Positions 44,066 through 53,192 of a stretch of 60,824 bases of DNA are shown here, one piece after another (positions within the stretch are counted from its first letter, which is position 1; each line of letters starts with the position of its first letter). The position numbers were made by a program, and so were the translations under genes. Below the pieces are notes generated by a model. It did not search any database. It was given only the letters and a program-made list of their open reading frames with translations, and was not told the DNA's origin. The DNA comes from DASUFP01 sp036274495 (GTDB taxonomy: Bacteria; Bacteroidota; Bacteroidia; AKYH767-A; OLB10), in the NCBI GenBank assembly GCA_036274495.1, contig DASUFP010000038.1:1-60824 (forward strand), read 5' to 3'.

Positions 44066-44512
44066 TTATCTTCTTTGTTTACAAGGTTGATTCTCAGATA
44101 TTTGAACCAACTCAGAAAATTTAAGGCGCGCTCGCAGTCCCTCAATAAACTTAACCTGTTCTTTAGCACTGAGTTCCTTTAGGGTAAAGCAGTAGTCGAA
44201 CTCTCCTTCTCTTCCCCAGGGAATCGATTCGAAGGTGAGTTGTTTCTTATTTTCAGTCTGATAAGCAGCAACATAGGCATCCATCGAGTCCTTGGCACTG
44301 AAGTCGGCACCTTCACCAATAGAGATAAAAGAGACAATTAGCCGCGAAGTTCCGGGAGTGGCCGGACTGGTAGTTTCCACCGATTGAGTTGCTTTAGATT
44401 TTTTTGAATGATTCGCCTCAGTGTTGGTAGAGGCCTGATTACCAGGCTTGCATCCCACGAAAGTGATAAAGCCTGCGATTGCGAGAAGAAGAAATGTCTT
44501 TTTAGAATTCAT
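44066..44512 (-). CDS. Hypothetical lipoprotein
   Basis: 148 residues. Lipoprotein signal with lipobox FVGC, acylated C21, then a Ser/Thr/Lys-rich linker to about residue 55. The folded part (about 57-148) begins SRLIVSFISIGEGAD and contains WGREGEFDYCF and LSAKEQVKFIEGLRARL. I do not name the family, although the pattern of a strand followed by acidic SIGEG recurs in small Bacteroidota lipoproteins. Single gene, ATG at 44512; 117 bases separate it from the next stop. Confidence 0.75.
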   Translation of the reverse strand: MNSKKTFLLLAIAGFITFVGCKPGNQASTNTEANHSKKSKATQSVETTSPATPGTSRLIVSFISIGEGADFSAKDSMDAYVAAYQTENKKQLTFESIPWGREGEFDYCFTLKELSAKEQVKFIEGLRARLKFSELVQISENQPCKQRR

Positions 44513-44628
44513 ATCTTGAAAGTAGCAGTAAAATAAAATGGTTCAGTGAACAGTAACGCGTTTGGTTGAAGCCACTAATGTACAGTTTTCGGGACAGCAA
44601 GAAAACGCCGGCACCGTTTACACAATTA

Positions 44629-46128
44629 TCATTCCGCTTTTAATTGATACAGCTCGCCGTATTTGGACCTGGCGTAATCCATAAAATAACTGAATGAGAG
44701 TGCACTGCCGGTAACCCTCGTGCATAATTCTGCCGCGGTGTACAGCCGGCCGTGTTTATGGATTTTTTCTCTGAGCCACTGGAGCAAGGCTGTAGTGTCG
44801 CCTCTTTCAACCTGCTCCCAGAATTTAGGTATTTCCTTTACTGCCTGGTGCATAAACTGCGCGGCATAAAAACTTCCCAGTGAATAGGTAGGAAAATAAC
44901 CGAAACTGCCATGCGACCAATGCACATCCTGTAATACTCCATTTGCATCTGAAGGCACAGTAATCCCAAGATATTCCTTGTACCGTGCGTTCCAGTATTC
45001 CGGAAGTTCATTTACCGAAATCGATTTTTCCATCAATCCTTTTTCAATTTCAAAACGAATCATGATGTGAAAATGATAGGTAAGCTCATCGGCATTTGTG
45101 CGGATTAATGAGGGCTCCACTTTGTTCATGGAACGATACATTTCGTTCAATGACACTTCACCTAACTGTTTCGGAAACCGTTTCTGCAGATCGGGATAAT
45201 GTACTTTCCAATACGGGAGCGACCGTCCGATATTGTTTTCCCACAACCGCGATTGCGATTCATGAATACCAAGTGACAAATATTCACCCGAAGGCAAACC
45301 GTAACCTGCTTCAGGCAATCCCTGTTCATAGAGTGCGTGACCTCCTTCGTGAATACAACTCCAGATCATCTCCTTCAAATCATTTTCATTGATGCGGGTT
45401 GTAACCCGAACATCGGTACTGCAGAAATTGGTAGTGAAAGGATGAGCGGAAATATCCTGGCGGCCCGCTTTAAAATCGTATCCCATAGCCTTGAGTAATC
45501 CGATACCGAAATCCCATTGCTGCTGCCGGTCGAAATGCTGACGTGTAAATGCATCGTCAGGAACAGGTTTTGAAAATAGTTCTTTTACAAACGGTACCAG
45601 GTTTGCGCGCACTTCAACAAACAGCTTATCGACAGCCGCCGAGGTGAGTCCGGGTTCATACTGATTCAGCATCGCATCATACGGGTGTTCACTGTAGCCC
45701 AGCAATTCACATTCCTGCTGTTTCAATGCAACCAGATGCGTCAGGTGAGGCGCAAACAATTTAAAATTATTTTCTTTTCGTGCCTGTTGCCATGCCTGGA
45801 ATGCAGCCGAAATAGTTTTACTCATTTCGACTACAAATTCAGTCGAATATTTTTTGCGGTCGTTGTAGTTTCTGAGCGATTCTTTTACGTTGCGCTTTTC
45901 GGGGTCTGTCAATTGCTGATCCTCATTTAATGTTACAAGCCATTGCCCCAGGTCATCGGCCACCGAAAGTTCATGGGCCATACCCGAAAGCGTTGCCAGC
46001 TGACGGGAACGCGCTGCCGCCCCTGCTTCGGGCATATTTACTTCCTGATCCCACTGCAGGAGTGCTGAGGCATAATTTACATCGGCAATTTTCCGCATTG
46101 CCTCACAATAGTTTTCGTACAAACTCAT
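44629..46128 (-). CDS. Carboxypeptidase Taq (peptidase family M32)
   Basis: 499 residues from ATG 46128 (an upstream TTG at 46149 is open but lies at the end of the DUF423 gene). All-helical metallocarboxypeptidase. The zinc motif is HEGGH in CIHEGGHALYEQG near residue 262, followed by the third-ligand region HESQSRLWEN near 292. The C-terminal block GSFYAAQFMHQA is family-typical. No signal peptide, so cytoplasmic. 17 bases after the DUF423 stop. Confidence 0.94.
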   Translation of the reverse strand: MSLYENYCEAMRKIADVNYASALLQWDQEVNMPEAGAAARSRQLATLSGMAHELSVADDLGQWLVTLNEDQQLTDPEKRNVKESLRNYNDRKKYSTEFVVEMSKTISAAFQAWQQARKENNFKLFAPHLTHLVALKQQECELLGYSEHPYDAMLNQYEPGLTSAAVDKLFVEVRANLVPFVKELFSKPVPDDAFTRQHFDRQQQWDFGIGLLKAMGYDFKAGRQDISAHPFTTNFCSTDVRVTTRINENDLKEMIWSCIHEGGHALYEQGLPEAGYGLPSGEYLSLGIHESQSRLWENNIGRSLPYWKVHYPDLQKRFPKQLGEVSLNEMYRSMNKVEPSLIRTNADELTYHFHIMIRFEIEKGLMEKSISVNELPEYWNARYKEYLGITVPSDANGVLQDVHWSHGSFGYFPTYSLGSFYAAQFMHQAVKEIPKFWEQVERGDTTALLQWLREKIHKHGRLYTAAELCTRVTGSALSFSYFMDYARSKYGELYQLKAE

Positions 46129-46145
46129 TCCGGGAGATTTATTTA

Positions 46146-46556
46146 TCAAAGTATATGTTTACCGTTTTCGGGTTTTGGTTTTAGGGCAACAAAGAGACTT
46201 ATCCATCCTAAAATAAACATGATGCCTCCTAAAGGAGTTAGCGGTCCGAGCCAGGTCCAGCTATCAATACCCAGCTGCGATCGAAGGGCCAACAGATAAA
46301 GCGAACCGGAAAACAATACAATACCCGCCACAAAGAACTTTCCGGCTCTGAGTGTTAAAAACCGGTCCGACAATACACCACAAAGCAACAATGCAATGGT
46401 GTGGATAAACTGATAGCGTACTCCGGTTTCAAAAACCTGCAGTGCTTCAGCCGGAAGATGTTCTTTTAACGTATGGGCTCCGAAAGCTCCAAGCAAAACA
46501 CTTACAGCACCTGATACGGCGGCAATCCGCATTAATTTAATGTTTGTTGTATTCAT
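46146..46556 (-). CDS. DUF423 small membrane protein
   Basis: 136 residues with four membrane helices. The DUF423 signature is clear: SVLLGAFGAHTLKEHLP near residue 19, YQFIHTIALLL near 48 and PLGGIMFILGWI near 108. Function unknown; members are common in bacteria as single inner-membrane proteins. ATG at 46556, followed closely by the M32 gene, with which it is probably co-transcribed. Confidence 0.9.
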   Translation of the reverse strand: MNTTNIKLMRIAAVSGAVSVLLGAFGAHTLKEHLPAEALQVFETGVRYQFIHTIALLLCGVLSDRFLTLRAGKFFVAGIVLFSGSLYLLALRSQLGIDSWTWLGPLTPLGGIMFILGWISLFVALKPKPENGKHIL

Positions 46557-46575
46557 TTCCCTGATTTTAGAAAAT

Positions 46576-46607
46576 AAAAAAGCGGAACTTCAGATGAAAT
46601 TCCGCTT
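46576..46607 (-). terminator. Intrinsic terminator of the DUF4476 gene
   Basis: A perfect 8-bp stem (AAGCGGAA at 46580-46587 with TTCCGCTT at 46600-46607) begins 20 bases past the stop and is followed by T residues on the minus strand. Confidence 0.8.
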
Positions 46608-46626
46608 CAAAATTAAGTTATTTATA

Positions 46627-47607
46627 TCACCTCCGGTAGGAACTGATGTAATCATTGAGATCATCAATGGATGACTCAAATGTGAATGCATCATTTACTT
46701 TATAGTAGTTTCCGATGTCGTAAGTTTTTCCATAGGCATATTTGGCAAAATCAAGTCGCGAATCCTCATAGGTAAACAGGAGCATAACCTCTTTCACCTG
46801 ACTTGACAGGAGGCAATTGGCATTGATGATCTGTTTGGCAATTGTCATTTTGGATTCCTCAAATGTTTTGGAGCTTATTGAGTTTTTCATAGCCTCAAAA
46901 TCGCCCGGCAACATTGGTTGACTGCACCCGACCGGTCCGTTGTATCCCGGAAGGTATGCAGGTGGTGGCGGAGGCGGGTCCTGATACATTTGCGCCGGAG
47001 GTGGTGACTGAGCCACAGTGCTTGTAGCAGTAGTTACAGTAGTGGTTTGCTGGGTAGTAGTTACCGCATTTCCATCATCGAAACCGGAAACATTCATGTT
47101 AAATCCATTGTCATTAACATTTACTCCCATCGAAACACTCGCACCGGCAGGCGCACCGGTGGTAGTTGTAGTGGTAGTAGTAGTTTGTTGCGTATAGGTT
47201 GCGGGGGCGGTTGTAATACCGGTTGCAGGAGGCGGGGTGTTTGTAACAGGATCGGGTGATGGTGCCTGAGCGAGATTGATCATACTTACAGGCCGGAGCA
47301 CATACTCGTTTTTGTTGTTCTTTTTTATCACATAAGTACTTTCGGTCCCTGACTGGATGGCCATGTTAAAGTTCTTTTCCCCTAACGATGCATCGGCAAA
47401 AATGATTTTTAGTTTATAAAATTCTGCGTTCAATCCAACCACCTTTACATTTGTTTCGGGGTTTTCATTTTGGCGCAAGCCGTTGAGGATAACAGTAAAC
47501 CTTTCACCATTTTCGGTAAAGAGGATGGCGTTGGAAGTTTGGGCGAAACCAATGAATGAACCTGTAACCAAAAAGGCTGATATGACAGCCCTGAATATCA
47601 CTTTCAT
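46627..47607 (-). CDS. DUF4476 domain protein, secreted, with Thr- and Pro-rich linker
   Basis: 326 residues from ATG 47607. Signal peptide cut near residue 22 (GFA-QTS). Residues about 25-110 form a beta-rich N-terminal part; about 115-225 are low complexity, with runs of Thr and Pro (TTTTTTTTT, PPPPPP) around a short NVNDNGFNMNVSGFDDG block. The C-terminus (about 230-326) matches DUF4476: FEAMKNSISSKTFEESKM, then QVKEVMLLFTYEDSRLDFAK. Function unknown; surface or periplasmic is likely. Confidence 0.85.
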   Translation of the reverse strand: MKVIFRAVISAFLVTGSFIGFAQTSNAILFTENGERFTVILNGLRQNENPETNVKVVGLNAEFYKLKIIFADASLGEKNFNMAIQSGTESTYVIKKNNKNEYVLRPVSMINLAQAPSPDPVTNTPPPATGITTAPATYTQQTTTTTTTTTGAPAGASVSMGVNVNDNGFNMNVSGFDDGNAVTTTQQTTTVTTATSTVAQSPPPAQMYQDPPPPPPAYLPGYNGPVGCSQPMLPGDFEAMKNSISSKTFEESKMTIAKQIINANCLLSSQVKEVMLLFTYEDSRLDFAKYAYGKTYDIGNYYKVNDAFTFESSIDDLNDYISSYRR

Positions 47608-47759
47608 TTTTATTTTTTTTTGCGGTTGAATGACAACAATTGTACCAATATGCAAATAAAACCGAAAAACAGCTATCAGTCAAGAGGGGGTGTTATGGCA
47701 GGTGGTTAATTAGCCGGAGGTTCCTAAATATTGGTATTTTCGCCCTTCTAAACGCAGTT

Positions 47760-49097
47760 ATGAAGAACATTCTTGTTTTGGGGGCCGGCAGGTCGTCCTC
47801 AGCCCTTATCACCTATTTGCTGGACCATGCTGCTGCAGGGGATTGGAAGGTTACCGTGGCTGATTCCTCACAGGAATTTGCGGCTTCACGGACCTTGAGT
47901 CACCCTTCGGGTTCGGCAATTAAGTTTGATATTAACGACACGGCACAGCGGGAATATGAAATTGAGAATGCCTCTTTGGTAATCTCACTGCTGCCTCCTC
48001 ACCTGCATCAGCTGGCTGCTTCAGATTGCCTGAAACACAAAATACATTTTCTCACAGCATCCTACCTTACGCCGGAGATGGCGGCACTTGACGCCGATGC
48101 TAAAAAAGCGGGTATTCTGATGTTAAATGAGTGCGGACTGGATCCCGGAATCGATCATATGTCGGCAGTTGAAATCATTTCCCGTTTAAAATCGGAAGGC
48201 TGCCGGCTGGAGGCCTTCAAGTCGTTTACCGGAGGACTTGTTGCCCCCGAATCAAACGACAACCCATGGGGATATAAAATATCATGGAATCCCAGAAATG
48301 TAATACTTGCAGGGCAAGGCACCGCCCGTTATATTGATAACGGGGTTTACAAATACATTCCCTACAGAAGGATTTTCAGAGATATCGAGCACATAACGGT
48401 TTCGGGGTATGGGACATTTGACGGTTATGCCAACCGTGACTCACTGGCTTACCGGCATTTTTATGGGATAGAAGAGATACCCACCTTATTACGCGGAACA
48501 TTACGCCAGGCAGGTTATTGTAAAGCATGGGATATTTTTGTCAAGCTGGGTGTAACCGATGATTCATTTGTGATTGAAAACGCTGAAAGGCTGACATACG
48601 GACAAATGATAAGGGCATTTTTACCTTCGACCCATTCAACAGGTGACATAATCAGTGACCTGGCTGCATTTTGCGGACTTGAGGTATCGGATCCTGCTAT
48701 TGAGCTCGTAAAATGGACGGGCATTCTGGAAGACACTCCTACAGGTATCCCAAATGCATCGCCGGCAAAAATTCTGCAGCACTTGCTCGAAAAAAAATGG
48801 GCTCTACGGCCCGGTGACAAGGATCTGGTGATTATGCAACACCAGTTTACTTACGTCCGGGGTGCTCAAAAAGAAGAGTTGATATCAACACTTGTGGTAA
48901 AGGGTGATAATGCGGTACATACTGCCATGGCAAAAACAGTTGGATTACCACTGGCAATTGTTGCAAAAAACGTATTGAACGGAACCATAAAGAGTACCGG
49001 TGTCATGATTCCTGTTCAGAAAGATATATATGAGGTGATTCTTCGGGAACTGGAAGCATGCGGAATAAATTTCACCGAAAAGGTAACTCAGCTGTAA
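47760..49097 (+). CDS. Saccharopine dehydrogenase family protein
   Basis: 445 residues from ATG 47760. N-terminal Rossmann fold ILVLGAGRSSSALITYLL (residues 4-21). NECGLDPGIDHMSA near 124-137 is the conserved block of the saccharopine-dehydrogenase C-terminal half, followed by SFTGGLVAPESNDNPWGYK. Family members act in lysine degradation or synthesis (saccharopine to glutamate and aminoadipate semialdehyde) or as carboxyspermidine dehydrogenases. Sequence length and the NPWGYK block favour the lysine-linked group, but the substrate is not settled. Confidence 0.88.
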   Translation: MKNILVLGAGRSSSALITYLLDHAAAGDWKVTVADSSQEFAASRTLSHPSGSAIKFDINDTAQREYEIENASLVISLLPPHLHQLAASDCLKHKIHFLTASYLTPEMAALDADAKKAGILMLNECGLDPGIDHMSAVEIISRLKSEGCRLEAFKSFTGGLVAPESNDNPWGYKISWNPRNVILAGQGTARYIDNGVYKYIPYRRIFRDIEHITVSGYGTFDGYANRDSLAYRHFYGIEEIPTLLRGTLRQAGYCKAWDIFVKLGVTDDSFVIENAERLTYGQMIRAFLPSTHSTGDIISDLAAFCGLEVSDPAIELVKWTGILEDTPTGIPNASPAKILQHLLEKKWALRPGDKDLVIMQHQFTYVRGAQKEELISTLVVKGDNAVHTAMAKTVGLPLAIVAKNVLNGTIKSTGVMIPVQKDIYEVILRELEACGINFTEKVTQL

Positions 49098-49105
49098 AAA
49101 GTATT

Positions 49106-49831
49106 TTACCTGTTTCCCAATGCCAGATAAAAATCTGCCGTAAGGTCAATATATTGCTGTGTAAAACTCAGGTCCTCTTCCTGAATTACAAGTTCCTCCT
49201 CCACCGTTTGTTTATGCGTAAGTCCAAACTCCATCAGCAGTCTCTTTTCCTGTTTTTCAACTTTGGTTTTAACTTTTGTAATCCGTTCAATAAATAAATT
49301 ATTTGCTGAAGCGTATTCGAGAAACCGCATGCCTTCCCGGTAAGGAAAAATTACACAAAACTTTCCGTCGGGGCTCAGTAATTTTTTTACTCCTTCGCAC
49401 AACTCAATAATACTTAAGCTCTCGTCCATGTGGCGAGCAACGTTGCGGGCTTCATTAGATGCCGGGTGTGCATCCATAAAGAATGGAGGGTTGCTAATGA
49501 TTAAATCAAATTTTTCTCCGGACAACAGAGCAAACTGCTGTAACGATTCATGCAGGGCATGAAGGCGTGAAGACCATGGAGAAAAACCGAAATTTTCATT
49601 GGCCTGCCGGTAGGCAACGCTGTCAATGTCGATGGCAAAAATTTCAGCATTGGGGCATTTTTGTGCCATCATCAATGCAATGAGTCCTGTTCCGGTACCA
49701 ATATCCAATACCCGTTTACAATTATTACACGCCGCCCATGCACCCAGCAAAACGCCATCGGTGCCAACTTTCATCGCACATTTATCCTGGCGGACTATAA
49801 ATTGTTTGAATCGGAACTCTGCATGCGGCAT
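49106..49831 (-). CDS. trmN6: tRNA1(Val) (adenine37-N6)-methyltransferase (YfiC type)
   Basis: 241 residues. FRFKQFIVRQDKCAMKVGTD at the N-terminus is typical of this group. The S-adenosylmethionine site is VLDIGTGTGLIAL near residue 41, and the N6-adenine motif is SNPPFF near 113. It modifies A37 of tRNA-Val in E. coli. ATG at 49831; a -7 box lies 18 bases upstream. It lies downstream of rimM in place of the trmD and rplS seen in many bacteria. Confidence 0.9.
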   Translation of the reverse strand: MPHAEFRFKQFIVRQDKCAMKVGTDGVLLGAWAACNNCKRVLDIGTGTGLIALMMAQKCPNAEIFAIDIDSVAYRQANENFGFSPWSSRLHALHESLQQFALLSGEKFDLIISNPPFFMDAHPASNEARNVARHMDESLSIIELCEGVKKLLSPDGKFCVIFPYREGMRFLEYASANNLFIERITKVKTKVEKQEKRLLMEFGLTHKQTVEEELVIQEEDLSFTQQYIDLTADFYLALGNR

Positions 49832-49849
49832 AAAAAAGGGTTATCTATA

Positions 49850-49857
49850 CAAATATA
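49850..49857 (-). promoter_or_regulatory. Bacteroidota -7 box for trmN6
   Basis: Minus-strand TATATTTG, 18 bases before the ATG at 49831, in the 73-base gap after rimM. Confidence 0.42.
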
Positions 49858-49904
49858 AGAAAACCCTGCTTGGCAGGAAACGGCCTCAATCCATAAGCAA
49901 AACT

Positions 49905-50435
49905 TTATGGAATGTTAAGATAGATATCGACGAGGCCATCGGGTAATGCTACATGTAATTCGCCGGCGGCCCTGTCTACTTTTACAATAAATGATTCAAT
50001 AAGCGGAAACAATACTTCTTTTCCATTACAAAGCACCCGTGCAACCGGTTGTTCGGGGAGATCAAACACCTGATCGATAATGCCTAATGCACCTTTTTCG
50101 GTATCGATGACCTGCATTCCTATGGCTTCGTGCAAATAGAGCTTTTTGCCCGACAGAACGGGCAGTTCATTTAACGGAAGATAAACCGGATGATTTTTAA
50201 GTGTAGCCGCAACGTCCATATCGGCTATTCCGTCGAGGATGAATATAGCCTGGTCACCGGAAACGGATGCGGAGGTGACCCGATACTGTTTCAGTACGTC
50301 GCCTGTTTCAACAAAAAGCTGTTTGATTTTTTTGTAGCGAACCGGATCATCCACATCCAAACGTACAACTACCCCTCCTTTCACGCCATGTGTTCTCGTG
50401 ATGGATCCGAACAGGTAATAACCGTCGTGTCCCAT
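49905..50435 (-). CDS. rimM: Ribosome maturation factor RimM
   Basis: 176 residues. N-terminal beta-barrel (FGSITRTHGVKGGVVVRLD, residues 9-27) and C-terminal PRC barrel (YLHEAIGMQVIDTEKGALG near 99, then PLIESFIVKVDRAAGELHV). It binds S19 and helps late 30S assembly. ATG at 50435, 50 bases after rpsP, so the two are one operon, as in most bacteria. Confidence 0.95.
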   Translation of the reverse strand: MGHDGYYLFGSITRTHGVKGGVVVRLDVDDPVRYKKIKQLFVETGDVLKQYRVTSASVSGDQAIFILDGIADMDVAATLKNHPVYLPLNELPVLSGKKLYLHEAIGMQVIDTEKGALGIIDQVFDLPEQPVARVLCNGKEVLFPLIESFIVKVDRAAGELHVALPDGLVDIYLNIP

Positions 50436-50485
50436 GCTATGAGTCAGGGAAATAGTATGATCAGACTAAGGAAATTAATTCCGGC

Positions 50486-51058
50486 TTACTCAGCAGCAGG
50501 CGTTTCACCTTCGGCTGCAGGCGCTTCATTTTCAGCAGCAGGCGCCTGGCCTTCTTCTGTAATGGGAGCAGCAGCTTCGGCAGCGGCTTCAGCAGCAAGA
50601 GCGCTCATCTTTTCCTGAAGTGCTTTAGCACGTGCTTCACGTACTTTGCCTTCTTCAGCAAGACGGTGCTTCATTTCATCGCGCCTGGCCTGCTCGAGGT
50701 TTCCGGCTTTACCGCTGATACGCGATAATTTTCCGGCTTCCCACTCTGCAAATTTAGCATCGGCCTGTTCCTGGGTAAGAGCTCCTTTGGTTACCCCTTT
50801 TTCAAGGTGGTGTTTGTAAAGGACTCCTTTATAGCCCAGAATCGCACGAAGCGTGTCGGTGGGCTGAGCACCGTTTTTTAACCATCCGAGAGCTTTGTCT
50901 CTGTCGATGTCAATAGTGGCCGGGTTGGTGTTCGGATTGTACGATCCGATTTTCTCAATGTATTTACCATCCCTTGGAGCACGTGCATCCGCCACCACAA
51001 TGTGGTAATAGGCATAACCTTTCTTACCAAACCTTTGTAACCTGATTTTAGCTGGCAT
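50486..51058 (-). CDS. rpsP: 30S ribosomal protein S16 with long acidic C-terminal tail
   Basis: 190 residues, about twice the usual 80-100. The first 80 are S16 (MPAKIRLQRFGKKGYAYYHI, DGKYIEKIGSYNPN, ALGWLKNGAQPTDTLRAIL). Residues about 81-150 are a charged helix, and the end is Ala/Glu-rich with repeats such as APAAENEAPAAEGETPAAE. Extended S16 proteins are usual in Bacteroidota, though the length varies. ATG at 51058; a stem-loop sits in the leader. Confidence 0.94.
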   Translation of the reverse strand: MPAKIRLQRFGKKGYAYYHIVVADARAPRDGKYIEKIGSYNPNTNPATIDIDRDKALGWLKNGAQPTDTLRAILGYKGVLYKHHLEKGVTKGALTQEQADAKFAEWEAGKLSRISGKAGNLEQARRDEMKHRLAEEGKVREARAKALQEKMSALAAEAAAEAAAPITEEGQAPAAENEAPAAEGETPAAE

Positions 51059-51408
51059 TTTTTGGTTTTGTTAGTTGTTGTTTTAATACCCCAGAAGTCT
51101 CCAACTTTTGGGGGCGCAAAGATGGCACTTTTTTCTGTTAAAATGAAACGTTTCCTTATAATTTCGAAAGGCACCTGAGAGGTCTGCTTCTTAATTTATT
51201 ACAAATGTTTGATATTCAATTATTTGAGGTTCATGCTGGTGCCGGGCTGCTCCCTTTGAAAACAGTAACACCACCCGCACGCCCGCGGCAAACAGGACAT
51301 CACCAAACAGGCATGGGATCATCCCCGATAAACTGTTGCCTGCAACACTGTTGTGAACCTATCAGGAATATCAGATGGTTTCGAAGGCCTTCTTTTGCTC
51401 TGAAAAAA
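51059..51408. other. 350-base gap between rpsP and the M14 gene
   Basis: Holds the rpsP leader hairpin (51089-51113) and an imperfect -7 box for rpsP (minus-strand CATCTTTG at 51117-51124, one base off TAnnTTTG). A small inverted repeat TGTTGC-CT-GCAACA lies near 51328. A plus-strand open frame from 51205 has no gene-like features. Nothing else was recognised. Confidence 0.5.
51089..51113 (-). promoter_or_regulatory. Stem-loop in the rpsP leader
   Basis: CCCCAGAAGT (51089-51098) pairs with ACTTTTGGGG (51104-51113), ten pairs with one mismatch in the minus-strand RNA and a five-base loop. With the near-match -7 box at 51117-51124, transcription would start at about the first stem base, putting the hairpin at the 5' end of the mRNA. 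Confidence 0.45.
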
Positions 51409-53157
51409 TTATCGCATGATCCTGTAAACCGGATAGACATGAAAACTCTTTTCAAAATAGGGTGACGACTTGTAGATAAAATACAACTGAGCGAAGGCAT
51501 CAGAAGCAAAAACAGGGTCGGTTGCACGCTTTGCCTCGAAAGCTTCTTTCAGTTCCTTATTGCCTTCCAGAATTTCTCTTGCCTTGTCATCAAAAACATA
51601 TGCCGAAAACCATTCCTTCTGCTGTAAAATACTGTCGAAAAAACCCCATGCAAAAAACGATTCCGTTGAGGCAGGCTCCAGGGCTTCAACAATATACCGT
51701 ACGGCATCCTGATCGGTTGGAACAACGTAATCGCCGGCAAACAGCTGTACATCTCTTTTTTCAATGTGGCAATTAACCTCTTTATGGAGGTAATGACCCT
51801 CATAAGGCTCGGTAACGGTTTTTACATCATCAATCACATAGGCCGAAACCGTAACTATAGTATCGGAGGCAACTCTGTTCATCTGAACCTGATTCAGCTT
51901 TAAACGCTCAACCACTTCCTTCCAGGCCTGAGGTACAATGTATTGTTTTGGAATTTGCACCGTATCATCCGCCACAAAGTGATTGTAATACCGGATGGGT
52001 CTGGTGTAGGGCTTGTTACGATCATAGTACAACTGATCGGAATAAGTAACCGGACTTTTTCTGATTTCTGCGGTGTAGCCCCTAAAGTTGATCGTATCAA
52101 ATTGTGCCGTATCGACCTTAAAATTAAATCCCATTGTTTCGGCATTTCTGAAACCGGCACGCGTCTGCTTTCGGATACGCTGTATCTCAGCAGCATTGAG
52201 AGCAGTAAACTCAACCGCACTTCTGATAAAGCTGATAGTCGATTTTACCCGTTCAGCAAACGGTTTCAGCATATGTGTTTCAGTAACAAAAGAAAACGAT
52301 TGAAATAAAGCAGCGTATCCTGTAGTATATCTGGCGCTTTCGCTGTAGGCATAAATACCTTCCGAAGGGTCGTCGTCGTACTTTAACGTATTCACATAGG
52401 GGGTCATTGGCGACTTCAGCGTTTCCATATTTTTGAAAAGAGCAGGTGTCATTTTTTCATACAGGTATTTACCCGCAGCTCCGCCCAGTTTGTCATGTTG
52501 TGTTGAAATCAGGGTCATAACATACGGATAATCGGCGCCATCACTTACGTGCGTATCAATAAAAACATCCGGATCCCATTCACGAAACAGCTTGATAAAT
52601 GATCTGGTGTTTTCCGCATCACATTTAATAAAATCCCGATTCAGATCGAGGTTCCTGCTGTTGCCTCTGAATCCATACTGTTCGGGACCATTTTGATTGG
52701 CCCTGCTGCAACAGCCCCTGTTCAATGAGCCGTCGATATTAAAAACGGGAATAATGACAATCACTACATTTTCAGGTAAACTCAGATTTCCTTTCAGGTA
52801 ACTCTCTGATATCCTGATACACGCATCTATTCCATCGGGTTCGCCGGCGTGAATTCCATTGTTTATCAGCACTACCGCATAGCCCTTTTGCCTTGCTGTT
52901 ACTGGATCGAAAACCTTACTCTTTGAAATGACAAAAAAATTCAACGGCTTTCCGCAATCCGTTAATCCCGCCTCAAACAATTCAGCTTCATCGTACTTTG
53001 CCGCAAGATTCTTATACCTCTCCAGAGCCTGCGACCATGTTACCGATTGGTTGGATTCATTTAGTGATTTCACATCCTGCCCGCATACACATGAGAATAC
53101 CAACAAGTGAATAATGCATGTAAAAAGCCATTTGTATTTACCTGTTGCCATGGTCAT
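51409..53157 (-). CDS. M14 family zinc carboxypeptidase, secreted
   Basis: 582 residues. Signal peptide at about 1-26 (LLVFSCVCG before QD; a lipobox reading is possible but weaker). Zinc ligands of M14 peptidases are seen: the HxxE of NNGIHAGEPDG near residue 98 and the histidine of DTHVSDG near 202. NLDLNRDF (about 171-178) gives the substrate-binding Asn-Arg, and the general-base glutamate is probably in FVTETHMLKPF near 289. The C-terminal 250 residues are an unassigned domain. ATG at 53157; a second ATG six bases later is possible. Follows the M61 gene by 35 bases. Confidence 0.9.
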   Translation of the reverse strand: MTMATGKYKWLFTCIIHLLVFSCVCGQDVKSLNESNQSVTWSQALERYKNLAAKYDEAELFEAGLTDCGKPLNFFVISKSKVFDPVTARQKGYAVVLINNGIHAGEPDGIDACIRISESYLKGNLSLPENVVIVIIPVFNIDGSLNRGCCSRANQNGPEQYGFRGNSRNLDLNRDFIKCDAENTRSFIKLFREWDPDVFIDTHVSDGADYPYVMTLISTQHDKLGGAAGKYLYEKMTPALFKNMETLKSPMTPYVNTLKYDDDPSEGIYAYSESARYTTGYAALFQSFSFVTETHMLKPFAERVKSTISFIRSAVEFTALNAAEIQRIRKQTRAGFRNAETMGFNFKVDTAQFDTINFRGYTAEIRKSPVTYSDQLYYDRNKPYTRPIRYYNHFVADDTVQIPKQYIVPQAWKEVVERLKLNQVQMNRVASDTIVTVSAYVIDDVKTVTEPYEGHYLHKEVNCHIEKRDVQLFAGDYVVPTDQDAVRYIVEALEPASTESFFAWGFFDSILQQKEWFSAYVFDDKAREILEGNKELKEAFEAKRATDPVFASDAFAQLYFIYKSSPYFEKSFHVYPVYRIMR

Positions 53158-53192
53158 AGTCTGGAAATTTTCGGTAGCAAACGATTGATGTA

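Noticed and set aside
51205..51465. Plus-strand open frame of 86 codons
   Set aside because: Overlaps the end of the M14 gene on the other strand, has no signal, domain or promoter, and an unlikely composition.
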